Made by a program: the position numbers and the translations under genes. The notes beneath the pieces were generated by a model, which was given only the letters and a program-made list of their open reading frames with translations, ran no database searches and was not told the DNA's origin. Shown here piece by piece: positions 17,435 through 26,889 of a DNA stretch of 64,000 nt; position 1 is the stretch's first letter, and each line of letters begins with the position of its first letter. The stretch comes from Crocinitomicaceae bacterium (GTDB lineage Bacteria > Bacteroidota > Bacteroidia > Flavobacteriales_D > Crocinitomicaceae), in contig JADJEU010000003.1 of NCBI GenBank assembly GCA_016709005.1, positions 1-64,000 of the forward strand, given 5' to 3'.

Positions 17435-18745
17435 CTAATTTTTAGAAGGCAAGGATCTGAATTTAGAGTACATCGGTTTGAAAAGAAAGATTCCAACAAG
17501 ACCAATGAACCAGCCTGACCAATAGAACATATTGATGAGATTTTCTTCCGTATCATAATAGTAATGACTGTCTCCAATAAAAAATAACCAAAGGAAAATT
17601 GGAAGTAGTGGCAGAAAAAATTGCAGATACATGGTCATAATATAACCCAGGTTATTTAGCGTTCCTTGTTTGAAACCACGAATTGAAAGGAAAGCGAAAA
17701 GCACGTAAAAGAACAAAACGACCCCTGCAATGAACTCTTCCTCATTGTATCGGAGTTGCATGACTTCAAAAATAATTACGCCTGCAATTGCAATAAAAAG
17801 TGGCGTAAGGCAAATTGCAATAAATCCAAAAACAAATTGGCGCAGTTTCATTTGTTTAAATGTCCAAACCAGAATAGAAAGAAACGCCAAAATTCCCATG
17901 GCAATTTTCCAAAACCAAGGCTCTGAATATTCACTGTACCAGCCATAATACATGCGTGCCTGAATTTGAGACAACTTGTTTTGTACTTCCCAACTTGATT
18001 CGTAACCTGAATAGTAATCATATCCATAATCGTCGTATTGATAATTCCCGGATTCATTTTCAAGTAAAATTTGAGAGGCAGATTTATTTATTTCGTGATG
18101 CGTGTATTTGTTGTAAGATTTTAAGTAAGCAGAAACTATCTGCTCAGCTTTGTTGCGTGAAATAGTTGTTTCAGCTACGGGATCATAAATTTCATTTGTA
18201 TAGCTGTAATCATAGTTGTACATGTGATAATAATCGGGGTAAACAAAGTCAGTGGGGTAATAGGTAATTGAACCATCCGGGTTGTAGATTATTTCTGATT
18301 CGCCATTCACCAACGCGTTCCCAGCATTGAGATTTTTAATATCTGCAATCAACTCTTCTTCGTTTACAGCGTTTTTTACTTTTTGATAGTTGGCAAGTGG
18401 AATAGCCGAGATAATTAACAAGGCCATAAAAAATACAAGCAAGTAGCTGAAAAAATTCAGGTACTCAAAACGGATTGGCATGTTGATACCTGACTTAGCA
18501 ATATTGTAGCGCGATTGAAAAACAAACCAGTAAACTAAATAAATCAGAACGGGAATAATCATCAACACAATCGGAATCAAATCCTGAGGCATTTCATCTT
18601 TTGGACTCCAACCGATCGTGAGCGTAATCAAATATAAGAGTCCAGCAATACCAACTCCAATTGGAAGAAATGAGTGAATGCGAGTAATCCAAATAGATGG
18701 ATAGTGATGCAGCAGATAATTGTCTAATTTTTTAAAGAGTTTCAT
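17435..18745 (-). CDS. Polytopic membrane protein, probable partner of the adjacent ABC ATPase
   Basis: Not recognised as a named family. The 436-aa protein has about three membrane segments in the N-terminal part (27-45, 57-77, 98-117) and five in the C-terminal part (roughly 281-298, 305-330, 340-357, 370-390, 408-426). Between them is a non-membrane domain at about 120-280 that carries two Tyr/Asp-rich stretches (around 163-188 and 235-250). The gene starts 10 bases after the ATPase stop, so the two are probably an operon and this may be the permease. The split topology is similar in outline to ABC-2 type permeases, but I see no diagnostic motif. Confidence 0.6.
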   Translation of the reverse strand: MKLFKKLDNYLLHHYPSIWITRIHSFLPIGVGIAGLLYLITLTIGWSPKDEMPQDLIPIVLMIIPVLIYLVYWFVFQSRYNIAKSGINMPIRFEYLNFFSYLLVFFMALLIISAIPLANYQKVKNAVNEEELIADIKNLNAGNALVNGESEIIYNPDGSITYYPTDFVYPDYYHMYNYDYSYTNEIYDPVAETTISRNKAEQIVSAYLKSYNKYTHHEINKSASQILLENESGNYQYDDYGYDYYSGYESSWEVQNKLSQIQARMYYGWYSEYSEPWFWKIAMGILAFLSILVWTFKQMKLRQFVFGFIAICLTPLFIAIAGVIIFEVMQLRYNEEEFIAGVVLFFYVLFAFLSIRGFKQGTLNNLGYIMTMYLQFFLPLLPIFLWLFFIGDSHYYYDTEENLINMFYWSGWFIGLVGIFLFKPMYSKFRSLPSKN

Positions 18746-18755
18746 GGTCCTGAAA

Positions 18756-19662
18756 TTAATCGTTAAACAATCTGCGGGTTGATGAACTGATGTCGCGGAA
18801 GTAATGAACCGTTCCGCCTTTTTGAATGAGTTCTGTAATAAATTTTTCTGCGGTAATATTGAGAGGAACTTTTACGTGAAGCGTTTTTCCATTTAAGTTT
18901 AGAACGATATCAGGGAAGATCGATTTTAAATCAGCATCCGTTAATGAAGTCTGAATTTCAAATTCGTTATCAGTTCTGGTCTCCCCAATTTTTCCAACTA
19001 CACCTGAATAAATCATCTCGCCTTTTTCAAGAAGACAATAGAATCGGCTACATTTTCAATTTCATGCAGTTGTTGAGAACTTAAAATCACACTTACTTTT
19101 CTTTTTTCTCAGAGACTATGTTTCGTAAATCACTTAGAAATTTTCCTTGCGCATTGATATCAAGATTTGCGATAGGCTCGTCTAAAACTAAAAGTTCAGG
19201 ATTAATCAATAACATTTTTGCAAGTTGAAAACGCAAACGATATCCGGTTGAAATTTCTCCCCATTTTAAAGGAGCGTATTCTGTCAATGCTAATTTTTCA
19301 AGTAATTCGTCCACTTGATAATCTGCTTCTTTTCCTTTTACACCGCGAATGCTTGCCTGAAAGATCAAGTTGTTTTTCAAAGTTCCATACCACTGTGGAA
19401 TTCGTTGTGGAATGTACGCTACGCGTGAACGAATATTTTCCCAGCTTAATATCTCTACATTATTATTTCCAAAATAGTTTATGGTTCCATTATCATGCGC
19501 AAGATCACCTGCAATGATTCTGAGGAGTGTAGTTTTTCCATTTCCGTTTTCACCCACTACGCCGGTAATTTCTCCGGTTCTTAATTCAAGTGAAATATCT
19601 TTCAGAGAAAAATTTCCTTTCGAATATTTTTTATTCAGATTGGAACAGGAAAATAAATTCAT
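18756..19662 (-). CDS. ABC transporter ATP-binding protein, two frameshifts
   Basis: Motifs in the first part: Walker A GENGNGKT at residues 37-44, Q-loop near 85-87, a signature ISTGYRLR (137-144) that departs from LSGGQ, and Walker B LLVLDEP (157-163). The frame stops at 19093. The protein continues as VSVILSSQQLHEIENVADS in a second frame and as EKGEMIYSGVVGKIG in a third, to 18756. One missing base at about 19096-19107 and another at about 19029-19034 restore 302 aa. In the repaired part the usual switch histidine (SSH) reads SSQ. The C-terminal region after about 215 is an extra domain. Downstream is the membrane protein of the same operon. Confidence 0.8.
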
Positions 19663-19994
19663 AGGCTTATTGGTTTGTTGAGTTGAAGGTAGACATTTTA
19701 ACGAGGTAGTTTTATAGCCATTGAGTGGTTAACAGAATTTAACAGGCTAAGTCTTGCTTTATGAGTGAAATTCTTTAGCCACAAAGACGCAAAGCCACAA
19801 AGGTTTCACAAAGTTAATTAGAGCAATGCAACCTAAGATATTGCTCTGCGGATCTCTGCGCCTCGTCTAATTTTCTCTGCGTTAAAGAATAATTCTCGCA
19901 GCAAAAAATCGAAAATCGCAAATCGCTACATAGTGACCCCTATTGGGTTAATCGGAAATCACGAAGTCTTCTACTGATTTAAATATAGATTCAT
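19663..19994. repeat. Gene-free stretch with dispersed ACAAAGACGCAAAG-type repeats
   Basis: 332 bases without a gene. TTTAGCCACAAAGACGCAAAG-like sequence at about 19774-19800 is a dispersed short repeat type seen between genes in many Bacteroidetes. TCTCTGCGCCTCGTC and TTTTCTCTGCG at about 19853-19880 belong to the same class in the other orientation, and a CGAAAATCGCAAATCGC segment follows. Start signals for the ABC operon on the minus strand should lie at its left edge, but I could not define them. Confidence 0.5.
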
Positions 19995-21746
19995 TTAATA
20001 AGTAAGATTCCACCCCATCTCACTTTCATTGCCTTTAGCATCTTTGACAACCACACGCAATTTATTAGTACCCGTTCTGAGAATTGGTTTGCTGCGTTTA
20101 TTAAGCGGAATAATGTATTTCATTTTTCTGCGGTCGTATTCCATCAAAACCCATTTACCATTTAAGTATGCTTTGTAAGATGCCACTCCAGAAAGATTAT
20201 CTGCAATTTCAAGTTGAAGGTTGTTGAATTTGGTGATGATTTTTCCTTCTATAAAATCAAACGGAGTAATAATAGGAGCAACAGAATCTACAACTAAAAC
20301 AAATTTTCCAAAACTTCTGGGAGCACCTTCAACCCAGCCGTCAATATAATCTCCACCTACGTAAGAAAGTTTATTTTTATCATTGATCAGACCAACTGCC
20401 AATTTATAGTACGGAAAGTTTGCACGCAGTTTTGGAACCTTAATACGTACATCATATTTTTTCTGAACGGGTATCGCATATTCACCAAACTGATAAATAG
20501 GAGTGAGGTACGTTGAAGCGGTGTCACGTCTGAATATTTTTTGAAGAGGCTCGTAAAAAGTTGCGGGCTCCATCAACACTTGAAATTCATCACGTAACAT
20601 CACGTTGATTGAATCCGGGAAATAGTAATTTTCTGTTTTATCAAGCGGATTTTTAGCGTATGACGCTGTTGCTGCAGCTAATGTAAATGACAATACTGAT
20701 TTATTCCCGTGCACGTCTCTGGCTGTGAGATTATAGCTGCCAGCGCAGGTTTCCCATTTTATAATTCCATTTGTTTTGAGATAAATGGCCAGCGGATTTA
20801 CAATAGTCTTAAAATGTTTGTGAATGTGTTTGTTGTTCTGATCAAATTCAAAATAGTCCTGATGTGTATTTAAAAAACGGTTGTGATCAAAATTGACATG
20901 ATCAATTTTCATTTCATGTAAATCGGTTTCTCCTTTTGAAAAAGTAGTATGATAGATTCCACAAACATTACCCGCACCATTTAATTTATCAGTCGTATGA
21001 AATCCAAAAGCCAGATAAGAATTTTCAGTCAGCAACCCATTTACATCAATTGGATTTCCTTCATTTACCACTAATTTATCACCAACCAGTTTGCATGGAT
21101 AATAAATTGATTTTCCCGGAATCATATAGCCTTTTTCAGTAACGGCGTATAATTTTATTCCGGTGATCGTAGGTGTAGTTGTATCTGGAATTTTACTCCG
21201 AAAGCATCTAAACAATAGCGGATTGATGGCATGCTCTGTTGCCGTTTCTCGGATTTCAAAATGTAAATGAGGTGCTGACGAACTTCCTGAATTTCCAGCC
21301 AGACCAATGAATGCTCCTTTTTTAACAAAAATGGAATCTGCTAAAACATCTTCATCCAAAATATAAACTTCACCTTGTTTTTGTTTTTCGTAAGCCAGTG
21401 AATCAATCTCATTTGAAAAAGATTGCATGTGGGCATAGAGACTTGTCAAACCATTTGGGTGATTGATGTAAACCGCCAAACCATAGCCCCAGGGTGAAAT
21501 TCGAATGCGTGATACATAACCGTCTTCAACGGCATACAATTTGTGACCTTCAACTCCGCCCGTTTTGATATCCAGTCCGGTGTGAAAGTGATTGTCACGC
21601 ATCTCCCCAAAATTTCCGGCAAGAATCAACTCAATTTTCATGGGCAAACCAAATTCATAATTGTAATCGATGTTTTTAGTTTCAGCCGATTGACCAATTG
21701 CGAATGCAGTTACAAAAAGATTGAACAGGATTGTAATTTTCTTCAT
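19995..21746 (-). CDS. Secreted M23 (LytM) family metallopeptidase
   Basis: Predicted peptidoglycan endopeptidase, exported. A signal peptide (about residues 1-19, ending near FAIGQS) is followed by the M23 domain with its zinc motifs: HTGLD near residue 60 (the H-x(3)-D element) and HLHFE near 165. Between them, YAVEDGYVSRI and SLYAHMQSF are typical. The remaining 400 residues form beta-rich domains, of the sort found in Bacteroidetes M23 proteins; their role is unknown. A GTG at 21749 precedes the ATG used here. Single gene, with repeats on its downstream side. Confidence 0.88.
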   Translation of the reverse strand: MKKITILFNLFVTAFAIGQSAETKNIDYNYEFGLPMKIELILAGNFGEMRDNHFHTGLDIKTGGVEGHKLYAVEDGYVSRIRISPWGYGLAVYINHPNGLTSLYAHMQSFSNEIDSLAYEKQKQGEVYILDEDVLADSIFVKKGAFIGLAGNSGSSSAPHLHFEIRETATEHAINPLLFRCFRSKIPDTTTPTITGIKLYAVTEKGYMIPGKSIYYPCKLVGDKLVVNEGNPIDVNGLLTENSYLAFGFHTTDKLNGAGNVCGIYHTTFSKGETDLHEMKIDHVNFDHNRFLNTHQDYFEFDQNNKHIHKHFKTIVNPLAIYLKTNGIIKWETCAGSYNLTARDVHGNKSVLSFTLAAATASYAKNPLDKTENYYFPDSINVMLRDEFQVLMEPATFYEPLQKIFRRDTASTYLTPIYQFGEYAIPVQKKYDVRIKVPKLRANFPYYKLAVGLINDKNKLSYVGGDYIDGWVEGAPRSFGKFVLVVDSVAPIITPFDFIEGKIITKFNNLQLEIADNLSGVASYKAYLNGKWVLMEYDRRKMKYIIPLNKRSKPILRTGTNKLRVVVKDAKGNESEMGWNLTY

Positions 21747-21848
21747 CACGTATAGAATTCATCAAATTTAATGCCGTCTGTACCCTTGATTTACCTCAGT
21801 CTTCCTTTCTTATTAAAAGCCCAGTCTTAATATTTCATGTGGCTTTCC

Positions 21849-21879
21849 TTTGAAAATGCCTTAAGGTTGCGTAAATTTG
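21849..21879 (+). promoter_or_regulatory. Bacteroidetes-type promoter for the zapB-zapA-rny unit
   Basis: TTTG at 21849-21852 and TAAATTTG at 21872-21879 are 19 bases apart. That matches the Bacteroidetes primary sigma consensus TTTG-N(19-21)-TAnnTTTG. A start site about 7 bases later gives a leader of about 20 bases before the ATG at 21905. Confidence 0.7.
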
Positions 21880-21904
21880 TTACTAGTAATTGAATAAGGA
21901 CATC

Positions 21905-22198
21905 ATGTCAGAGACCAAACAATTGATTGAGCAGCTTAACGGAAGAGTAGATAAACTCATTAGTCGTATTGCCGAATCCAATCAACAGGCTGAGAAAAAG
22001 CAAGCTGAGATTGTGTCGCTGACTGAGCAGATTCGCCAGAAAGATTTAACCATTGCCGCTTTACAAGAGGAGTTAACCGCTGTAAAGCAAGCACAATTGG
22101 CTGCATCTTCCACTGAAAATGACGAACTGAAAGGCCGGATCAATGAAATGGTAAGGGAAATTGATGAATGTATCTCATTACTGAACGTTGGAAATTAA
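21905..22198 (+). CDS. Small coiled-coil protein upstream of zapA (ZapB-like)
   Basis: A 97-aa protein, coiled coil over nearly its whole length (leucine/isoleucine heptads from about 5 to 75, rich in Gln, Glu, Lys). It ends in REIDECISLLN, a motif frequently seen at the C-terminus of such Bacteroidetes proteins before zapA. The gene touches zapA (TAA then ATG), so a division-linked role is likely. Likeness to E. coli ZapB is in shape only. A TTG at 21890 could add five residues. Confidence 0.65.
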   Translation: MSETKQLIEQLNGRVDKLISRIAESNQQAEKKQAEIVSLTEQIRQKDLTIAALQEELTAVKQAQLAASSTENDELKGRINEMVREIDECISLLNVGN

Positions 22199-22486
22199 AT
22201 GGAAAAAGTCTCACTCAAAATCGTTATCGCCGGGCGGACTTATCCACTTACAATAAAAGGAGAGGAGGAAAATGCTATTCGTGAAGCTGCCGAGCGCATC
22301 AACACCAATATTCAAAAACTCCAGGGCACTTACGCCGTAAAAGACATGCAGGATTTATTAGCTATGACCGCTCTTCAAATGGCAGTTCAGCTTAAGAATA
22401 CGGCAGAATCGGCTCCTGCAATCCAACCTCAGTTTGATGAGGATATTCAAAAGATAATTTATAAAATAGACGCTCAGTTGCAATAA
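22199..22486 (+). CDS. zapA: ZapA, FtsZ-ring bundling factor
   Basis: Small (95 aa) cytoplasmic protein that cross-links FtsZ filaments. The family pattern is present: VSLKIVIAGRTYPLTIKGEEE at the start with the RxYPL segment, AAERIN in the middle, and a C-terminal helix. It directly follows the coiled-coil gene and precedes the structured non-coding stretch. The 3' end of the gene overlaps a hairpin with a T run. Confidence 0.9.
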   Translation: MEKVSLKIVIAGRTYPLTIKGEEENAIREAAERINTNIQKLQGTYAVKDMQDLLAMTALQMAVQLKNTAESAPAIQPQFDEDIQKIIYKIDAQLQ

Positions 22487-22560
22487 GTATTGGCTGACGT
22501 TTTTTGCAGTTTCCCGCTGATATAGTTGCTCCCCAAAGGGCAAATTATGGGCGGGTTTTT
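22471..22560 (+). ncRNA. Two hairpins between zapA and rny: terminator plus candidate 6S-like RNA
   Basis: The first hairpin pairs CGCTCAG (22471-22477) with CTGACG (22494-22499), with CAAT/ATTG inside, and ends in T6. It looks like a terminator overlapping the end of zapA. The second element, 22507-22560, has outer arms CCCGC (22513-22517) and GCGGG (22551-22555), an unpaired centre, an apical hairpin TTGC...GCAA, then T5. A stem with an open centre and apical hairpin downstream of zapA recalls 6S RNA (6S-Flavo in Flavobacteria). This is a recollection of family and place, not a match I could run. The alternative is a tandem terminator. Confidence 0.4.
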
Positions 22561-22581
22561 AATTTAATTTAAATATATATT

Positions 22582-24123
22582 ATGGATTTAATCAGCATAC
22601 TGATCGGCGCCGGAGTAGGTGTGGTTGCCGGTATTGTAATTATGGTGATCCTTCAAAAATCAGCCTTAAAAGCTAAAACAGAAGCGATCAGAAAAAAAGC
22701 CGAAGACGAAGGTGAGTCGGTAAAAAAAGACAAAATACTTCAGGCAAAAGAGAAGTTTTTGCAGTTGAAAGAAGAGCATGAAAATGCCGTGAGATCAAGA
22801 GAGCGAACGATTCAAAGCGCTGAAGATAAGATCAAAGCCAAAGAAAAAACGCTCAATCAAAAAATTGAAGAGGTCAACCGTAAAAGCACCGAAGTTGACA
22901 CGTTGAAAAAAGAAATCTCAACGCAAGTTGAATCAATCGAAGCTAAAAAAGGAGAAATCGCGAAACTTCACCAGAAACAAGTTGTAGAGCTTTCTAAAAT
23001 ATCAGGCTTGTCATCAGATGATGCTAAAAAGCAAATGATGGAAGCCTTGAAAGATGAGGCTAGAACAGATGCAATGGCTTATATCAAGGAGATTGTAGAC
23101 GAGGCAAAAATCAACGCATCCCGCGAAGCAAAGAAAATTGTTGTTCAATCTATTCAACGTGTAGCAACTGAGCAAGCGATTGAAAATTCTGTTTCCGTTT
23201 TCAACATTGAGAACGATGAAATGAAAGGCCGCATCATTGGTCGTGAAGGAAGAAACATTCGTGCATTAGAAGCAGCGACTGGAGTTGAGATTATTGTGGA
23301 TGATACCCCTGAGGCAATCATTCTTTCTTGTTTTGATTCAGTGCGTCGTGAAATTGCGCGTTTGGCTTTACATCAATTGGTTTCCGATGGACGTATTCAC
23401 CCAGCGAGAATTGAGGAGGTAGTTTCAAAAACAAAACGTCAACTGGAAGAAGAGATTATAGAAACCGGTCGTCGTACGTGTGTGGATCTTGGTATTCACG
23501 GTTTGCATCCTGAATTGATGCGTATGATAGGACGTATGAAATACCGTTCTTCTTATGGACAAAATTTATTACAACACAGTCGTGAGGTTGCAAATCTTTG
23601 CGCCATCATGGCATCTGAACTAGGCTTAAACGCTAAGGTTGCGAAACGTGCTGGTCTACTTCATGATATTGGAAAAGTTCCGGATGATGAACCAGAATTA
23701 CCACATGCTCTTTTAGGGATGAAGCTTGCAGAAAAGTATGGTGAAAAACCAGATGTCTGCAACGCAATCGGAGCTCACCACGACGAAATTGAAATGACAT
23801 CTATTATTTCTCCAATCATTCAGGTCTGTGACGCCATCTCTGGTGCGCGCCCGGGTGCCCGTCGTGAAATCGCAGAATCTTACATCAAACGTATCAAAGA
23901 ACTTGAAACAATTGCGTTGAGTTTTGATGGTGTGAATCAATCGTATGCTATTCAAGCTGGACGCGAGTTGCGTATTATGGTTGAAAGTGATAAAGTAAAC
24001 GATCAGCGCGCTGAAGAATTATCATTTATCATCTCACAAAAAATACAAAATGAGATGACGTATCCTGGACAAGTAAAAGTTACTGTGATTCGCGAAAAGC
24101 GCGCAGTGAATTATGCAAAGTAA
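22582..24123 (+). CDS. rny: Ribonuclease Y
   Basis: Membrane-anchored endoribonuclease that starts mRNA decay. Domains in order: one membrane segment (residues 3-25), a long charged coiled coil (about 30-175), a KH domain with GRIIGREGRNI at 216-226, and an HD domain with the metal pair H361-D362 in LLHDIGK. The C-terminal segment follows. 513 aa is normal. The next gene starts inside its last 11 bases. Confidence 0.96.
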   Translation: MDLISILIGAGVGVVAGIVIMVILQKSALKAKTEAIRKKAEDEGESVKKDKILQAKEKFLQLKEEHENAVRSRERTIQSAEDKIKAKEKTLNQKIEEVNRKSTEVDTLKKEISTQVESIEAKKGEIAKLHQKQVVELSKISGLSSDDAKKQMMEALKDEARTDAMAYIKEIVDEAKINASREAKKIVVQSIQRVATEQAIENSVSVFNIENDEMKGRIIGREGRNIRALEAATGVEIIVDDTPEAIILSCFDSVRREIARLALHQLVSDGRIHPARIEEVVSKTKRQLEEEIIETGRRTCVDLGIHGLHPELMRMIGRMKYRSSYGQNLLQHSREVANLCAIMASELGLNAKVAKRAGLLHDIGKVPDDEPELPHALLGMKLAEKYGEKPDVCNAIGAHHDEIEMTSIISPIIQVCDAISGARPGARREIAESYIKRIKELETIALSFDGVNQSYAIQAGRELRIMVESDKVNDQRAEELSFIISQKIQNEMTYPGQVKVTVIREKRAVNYAK

Positions 24124-24798
24124 ACTCTCAAAACAAGAGCTTCAGGACATCATTCAATGGGATGTAAAAAACTGGCAAAATGCGCTTCAGTTTTGGGAAA
24201 CGCATTTTGAGATTAAGCCAGGAATGAAGGTACTGGCTATTGGCGATCAATTTGGAGGTATCAGTTTATATTTTGCCAAGAAAGGATGTTTCGTCAATTG
24301 CACTGATTATCAAATTAGTTTAGAAAAGGCAAAGGAACTGCATAAAAAGTATGGAGTCGAAAACCAAATCACTTATCTGAACGCCGACATGAGAGCACTT
24401 CAATTTGGCGATGATACATTTGATATAGTTGTTTTTAAATCTGTATTGGGTGCACTTTTCTTTTTTGATGATCAGGATAAAGCCATGCACGAACTGCGTC
24501 GCGTACTGAAAAAAATGGGGCGTTATTGTTTGCTGAAAACACCCGTGCGACGAGGCTGCATAGTTTTGTAAGACGCAAATTTGTAAAGTGGAGCGAGGAG
24601 TGGAGATATACTCCTGATGCCGATTTTGAGAATTGGAAAGGCCTCTTTTCTCGAACGGTTTCAAAAAAAATTGGCTTTATAGCACTCTTTGGCAGAACTG
24701 AAAGGCAAAGAAAGTACCTGGCTTCGCTTGATTCTTTTTTTAAGCCATTAATTCCTAAAAAGTGGCGCTATATATATTTAGGCGCCTTTTATAAGTAG
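24113..24798 (+). CDS. SAM-dependent methyltransferase (class I), frameshifted
   Basis: A class I methyltransferase. The SAM motif is VLAIGDQFGGISLYFA (about residues 41-56), followed by the acidic D in NCTDYQ, then ADMRALQF and the TFDIVVFKSV strand. The first frame stops at 24571. One missing G in the G4 run at 24517-24520 restores KMGALLFAENTRATRLHSF and leads to the stop at 24798, giving 228 aa. The substrate cannot be told. It overlaps rny by 11 bases and opens the polysaccharide locus, so a sugar or lipid-carrier target is possible. Its end overlaps the convergent gene by 21 bases. Confidence 0.75.
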
Positions 24799-25875
24799 CA
24801 TCTCTTTTTCAAGGAGGAAATGGAATCCGCAAGTCAGATCAGTTGTATGCAAGAGCGTTACTTGTTTCGGATGATTGGCTAAAGCCGCCAGAGTATTTTT
24901 TGAAAGATAGTAAGTTGGGAAGAGGTGCGTTTTAATTTTTTCAACTGTAAAGGATTCATCAATCAGATTTTTAAGTTTCAGAAATCGAGTGACATGTTCA
25001 ACCAATTCGGGCTCCTTGTCTTTGTCATAGGCACTTCCTTTAATTCCTAAAAGAATCAGGTTTTCAGTATGATTGGTCTGGTAAGAAATATCAGTTAAAC
25101 GGTGTATTATTTTATCATCTAATAATCTCCAATATGAAATTGATTTTAGTAGTGGCTTGTTCAAAGAAATCAGAAAATGAATATAATCTACTTGAGTTGA
25201 TTCAACAAGAATAGTTTGTTTGTTAAGTTGCAAAGAATTGATCCGACTGACATAGGTAATATATACATGATCAAATTCATATTGCTTTTTAAGTGATTTA
25301 AGATGTACTTTTTGATCAACATCAAACAGCTCGATTCTGGTATTAAATTGCAAATTAATATTGGAAAGGGATTCTATTTTTTTTTTGAGTGCACTGATAA
25401 GTTCCGGAGAACCGAGTTTAGGATAGCGATTGTATTTTCCAATAATTCTATAATTAATCTCCGGATCTTTGGCTAATGTTTTAAAATGTTTCCAGTTAAA
25501 CGTGACGAGTGTTTTGATTAGCGCTTTGTAAGAATGCATGGTCAGTTTTAACGCATAGGGTAACCGAATTTTTCCTTTTATAAATACTGGATTTGGTTTC
25601 ATGCGGTAAAGCTTTATTCCCAACTCTTTTTCTATAAAATTATAGGCGCTTGGAACATGCGACCAGATATGACAGCCGCATTCAATTTCATTTCCTAAAG
25701 GCGACTTGTCAGAATACCATGCACCACCAAGTTGATCGGAACAATCAAACATGGTAATGTTTATATCAGGATTAGATTTGGCTAATAAATACGCTTTTAG
25801 TAGTGTCAGAGGACCAGTACCGATAAATGCAATCTCTTTTGAATAATGCCCTCTATCAATTAAAGTGTCCTTCAT
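24778..25875 (-). CDS. NAD(P)/FAD-binding Rossmann-fold protein
   Basis: A 365-aa protein with a dinucleotide-binding start, FIGTGPLTLLKAYLLAK, then the acidic residue in MFDCSDQLGGAWYS. This beta-alpha-beta layout with LGGAW is typical of flavin amine oxidase/UDP-galactopyranose-mutase-like proteins. I do not see the full C-terminal signature, so I name only the fold. The TTG at 25905 would add ten residues; the ATG at 25875 (MKDTLIDRG) is preferred. It is divergent from the epimerase gene across only 39 bases and is the one minus-strand gene of the glycan locus. Confidence 0.6.
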   Translation of the reverse strand: MKDTLIDRGHYSKEIAFIGTGPLTLLKAYLLAKSNPDINITMFDCSDQLGGAWYSDKSPLGNEIECGCHIWSHVPSAYNFIEKELGIKLYRMKPNPVFIKGKIRLPYALKLTMHSYKALIKTLVTFNWKHFKTLAKDPEINYRIIGKYNRYPKLGSPELISALKKKIESLSNINLQFNTRIELFDVDQKVHLKSLKKQYEFDHVYITYVSRINSLQLNKQTILVESTQVDYIHFLISLNKPLLKSISYWRLLDDKIIHRLTDISYQTNHTENLILLGIKGSAYDKDKEPELVEHVTRFLKLKNLIDESFTVEKIKTHLFPTYYLSKNTLAALANHPKQVTLLHTTDLTCGFHFLLEKEMLLIKGA

Positions 25876-25914
25876 TTTTTCTATCTTTACGCTAATGCAG
25901 ATCAAATATACTAA

Positions 25915-26889
25915 GTGAATAGTTCAGAAACAATATTGATTACCGGAGGCGCTGGATTCATTGGCTCCAATCTTTGCTCTTATGCAATTCAAAAAGGATA
26001 TTCTGTGATATGTCTGGACAATCTTTTGACTGGTAAAAAAAGTAATTTGACTGAAATTATAAATCACCCGAAGTTTTCTTTTGTTGAAGGTGATATTAGA
26101 GATTTCGACACTTGTCTTGAAGTTTCAAAAAGTGTATCGGCAATTTCACATCAGGCTGCACTTGGTTCTGTTCCCCGTTCGATTGAAAGTCCAATTCCAA
26201 CAAACGAAATAAATTGTCAGGGATTTTTGAATATGATTACGGCGGCCAGAGATAATGGTGTAAAAAGGTTTGTTTATGCTTCGAGTTCGTCTGTTTATGG
26301 CGATTCGAAATTGAGTCCGAAACGCGAGGAAGATTTAGGTAAACCAATGTCACCGTATGCCGTTTCCAAGTTGACAAATGAATTATACTGCAAGGTGTTT
26401 TTTGATCTTTATGGTATTGAAACAATTGGGCTAAGATATTTTAATGTATTTGGAAAAAATCAGGATCCAAACGGTGCCTATGCAGCGGCAATTCCCAAAT
26501 TTATCGACATCTGCAAGAGTGGCAATTCTCCAACTATTTATGGCGATGGATCACAAACCAGAGATTTCACTTATATCAAAAATGTACTTCATATAAACGG
26601 ACTAGCGTTGAACACAAAAAACAGTAAATCTTTTGGCGAATCTTACAATGTTGCTTGTGGCAATTCATATTCTTTACTTGAGGTTGTTGCGGCAATTCGA
26701 TCTGAACTTAGTTTGGTTGGATTTGACCAAATGAATGAACAGATTAATTTTGAAAATGTACGTAAGGGAGATATTTTGAATTCATTAGCCGATATTTCAA
26801 AGGCAAAAAATGATTTGAATTATGAGGTGCAAATGGATTTTTATCAGGGAATAAGAGAATACATTCAAACCTGTCACGCCAAATTATGA
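25915..26889 (+). CDS. NAD-dependent sugar epimerase (extended SDR)
   Basis: Nucleotide-sugar epimerase or dehydratase of 324 aa. NAD motif GGAGFIGSNL near residues 9-18, SSSSVYGDS with the catalytic Ser/Thr region, and YAVSK (Tyr-x3-Lys) in the middle. Overall likeness is to UDP-GlcNAc(A) 4-epimerases (WbpP/TviC type), supported by LGSVPRSIESPIPTNEIN. The substrate is inferred only. Starts with GTG. The ATG of the next gene overlaps its stop by four bases, so it begins a long co-directional operon. Confidence 0.85.
   Translation: MNSSETILITGGAGFIGSNLCSYAIQKGYSVICLDNLLTGKKSNLTEIINHPKFSFVEGDIRDFDTCLEVSKSVSAISHQAALGSVPRSIESPIPTNEINCQGFLNMITAARDNGVKRFVYASSSSVYGDSKLSPKREEDLGKPMSPYAVSKLTNELYCKVFFDLYGIETIGLRYFNVFGKNQDPNGAYAAAIPKFIDICKSGNSPTIYGDGSQTRDFTYIKNVLHINGLALNTKNSKSFGESYNVACGNSYSLLEVVAAIRSELSLVGFDQMNEQINFENVRKGDILNSLADISKAKNDLNYEVQMDFYQGIREYIQTCHAKL

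Noticed and set aside
17848..18165. Short frames on both strands inside the membrane-protein gene
   Set aside because: They result from the Tyr/Asp-rich part (TAT/GAT codons) in other frames; no start signal.
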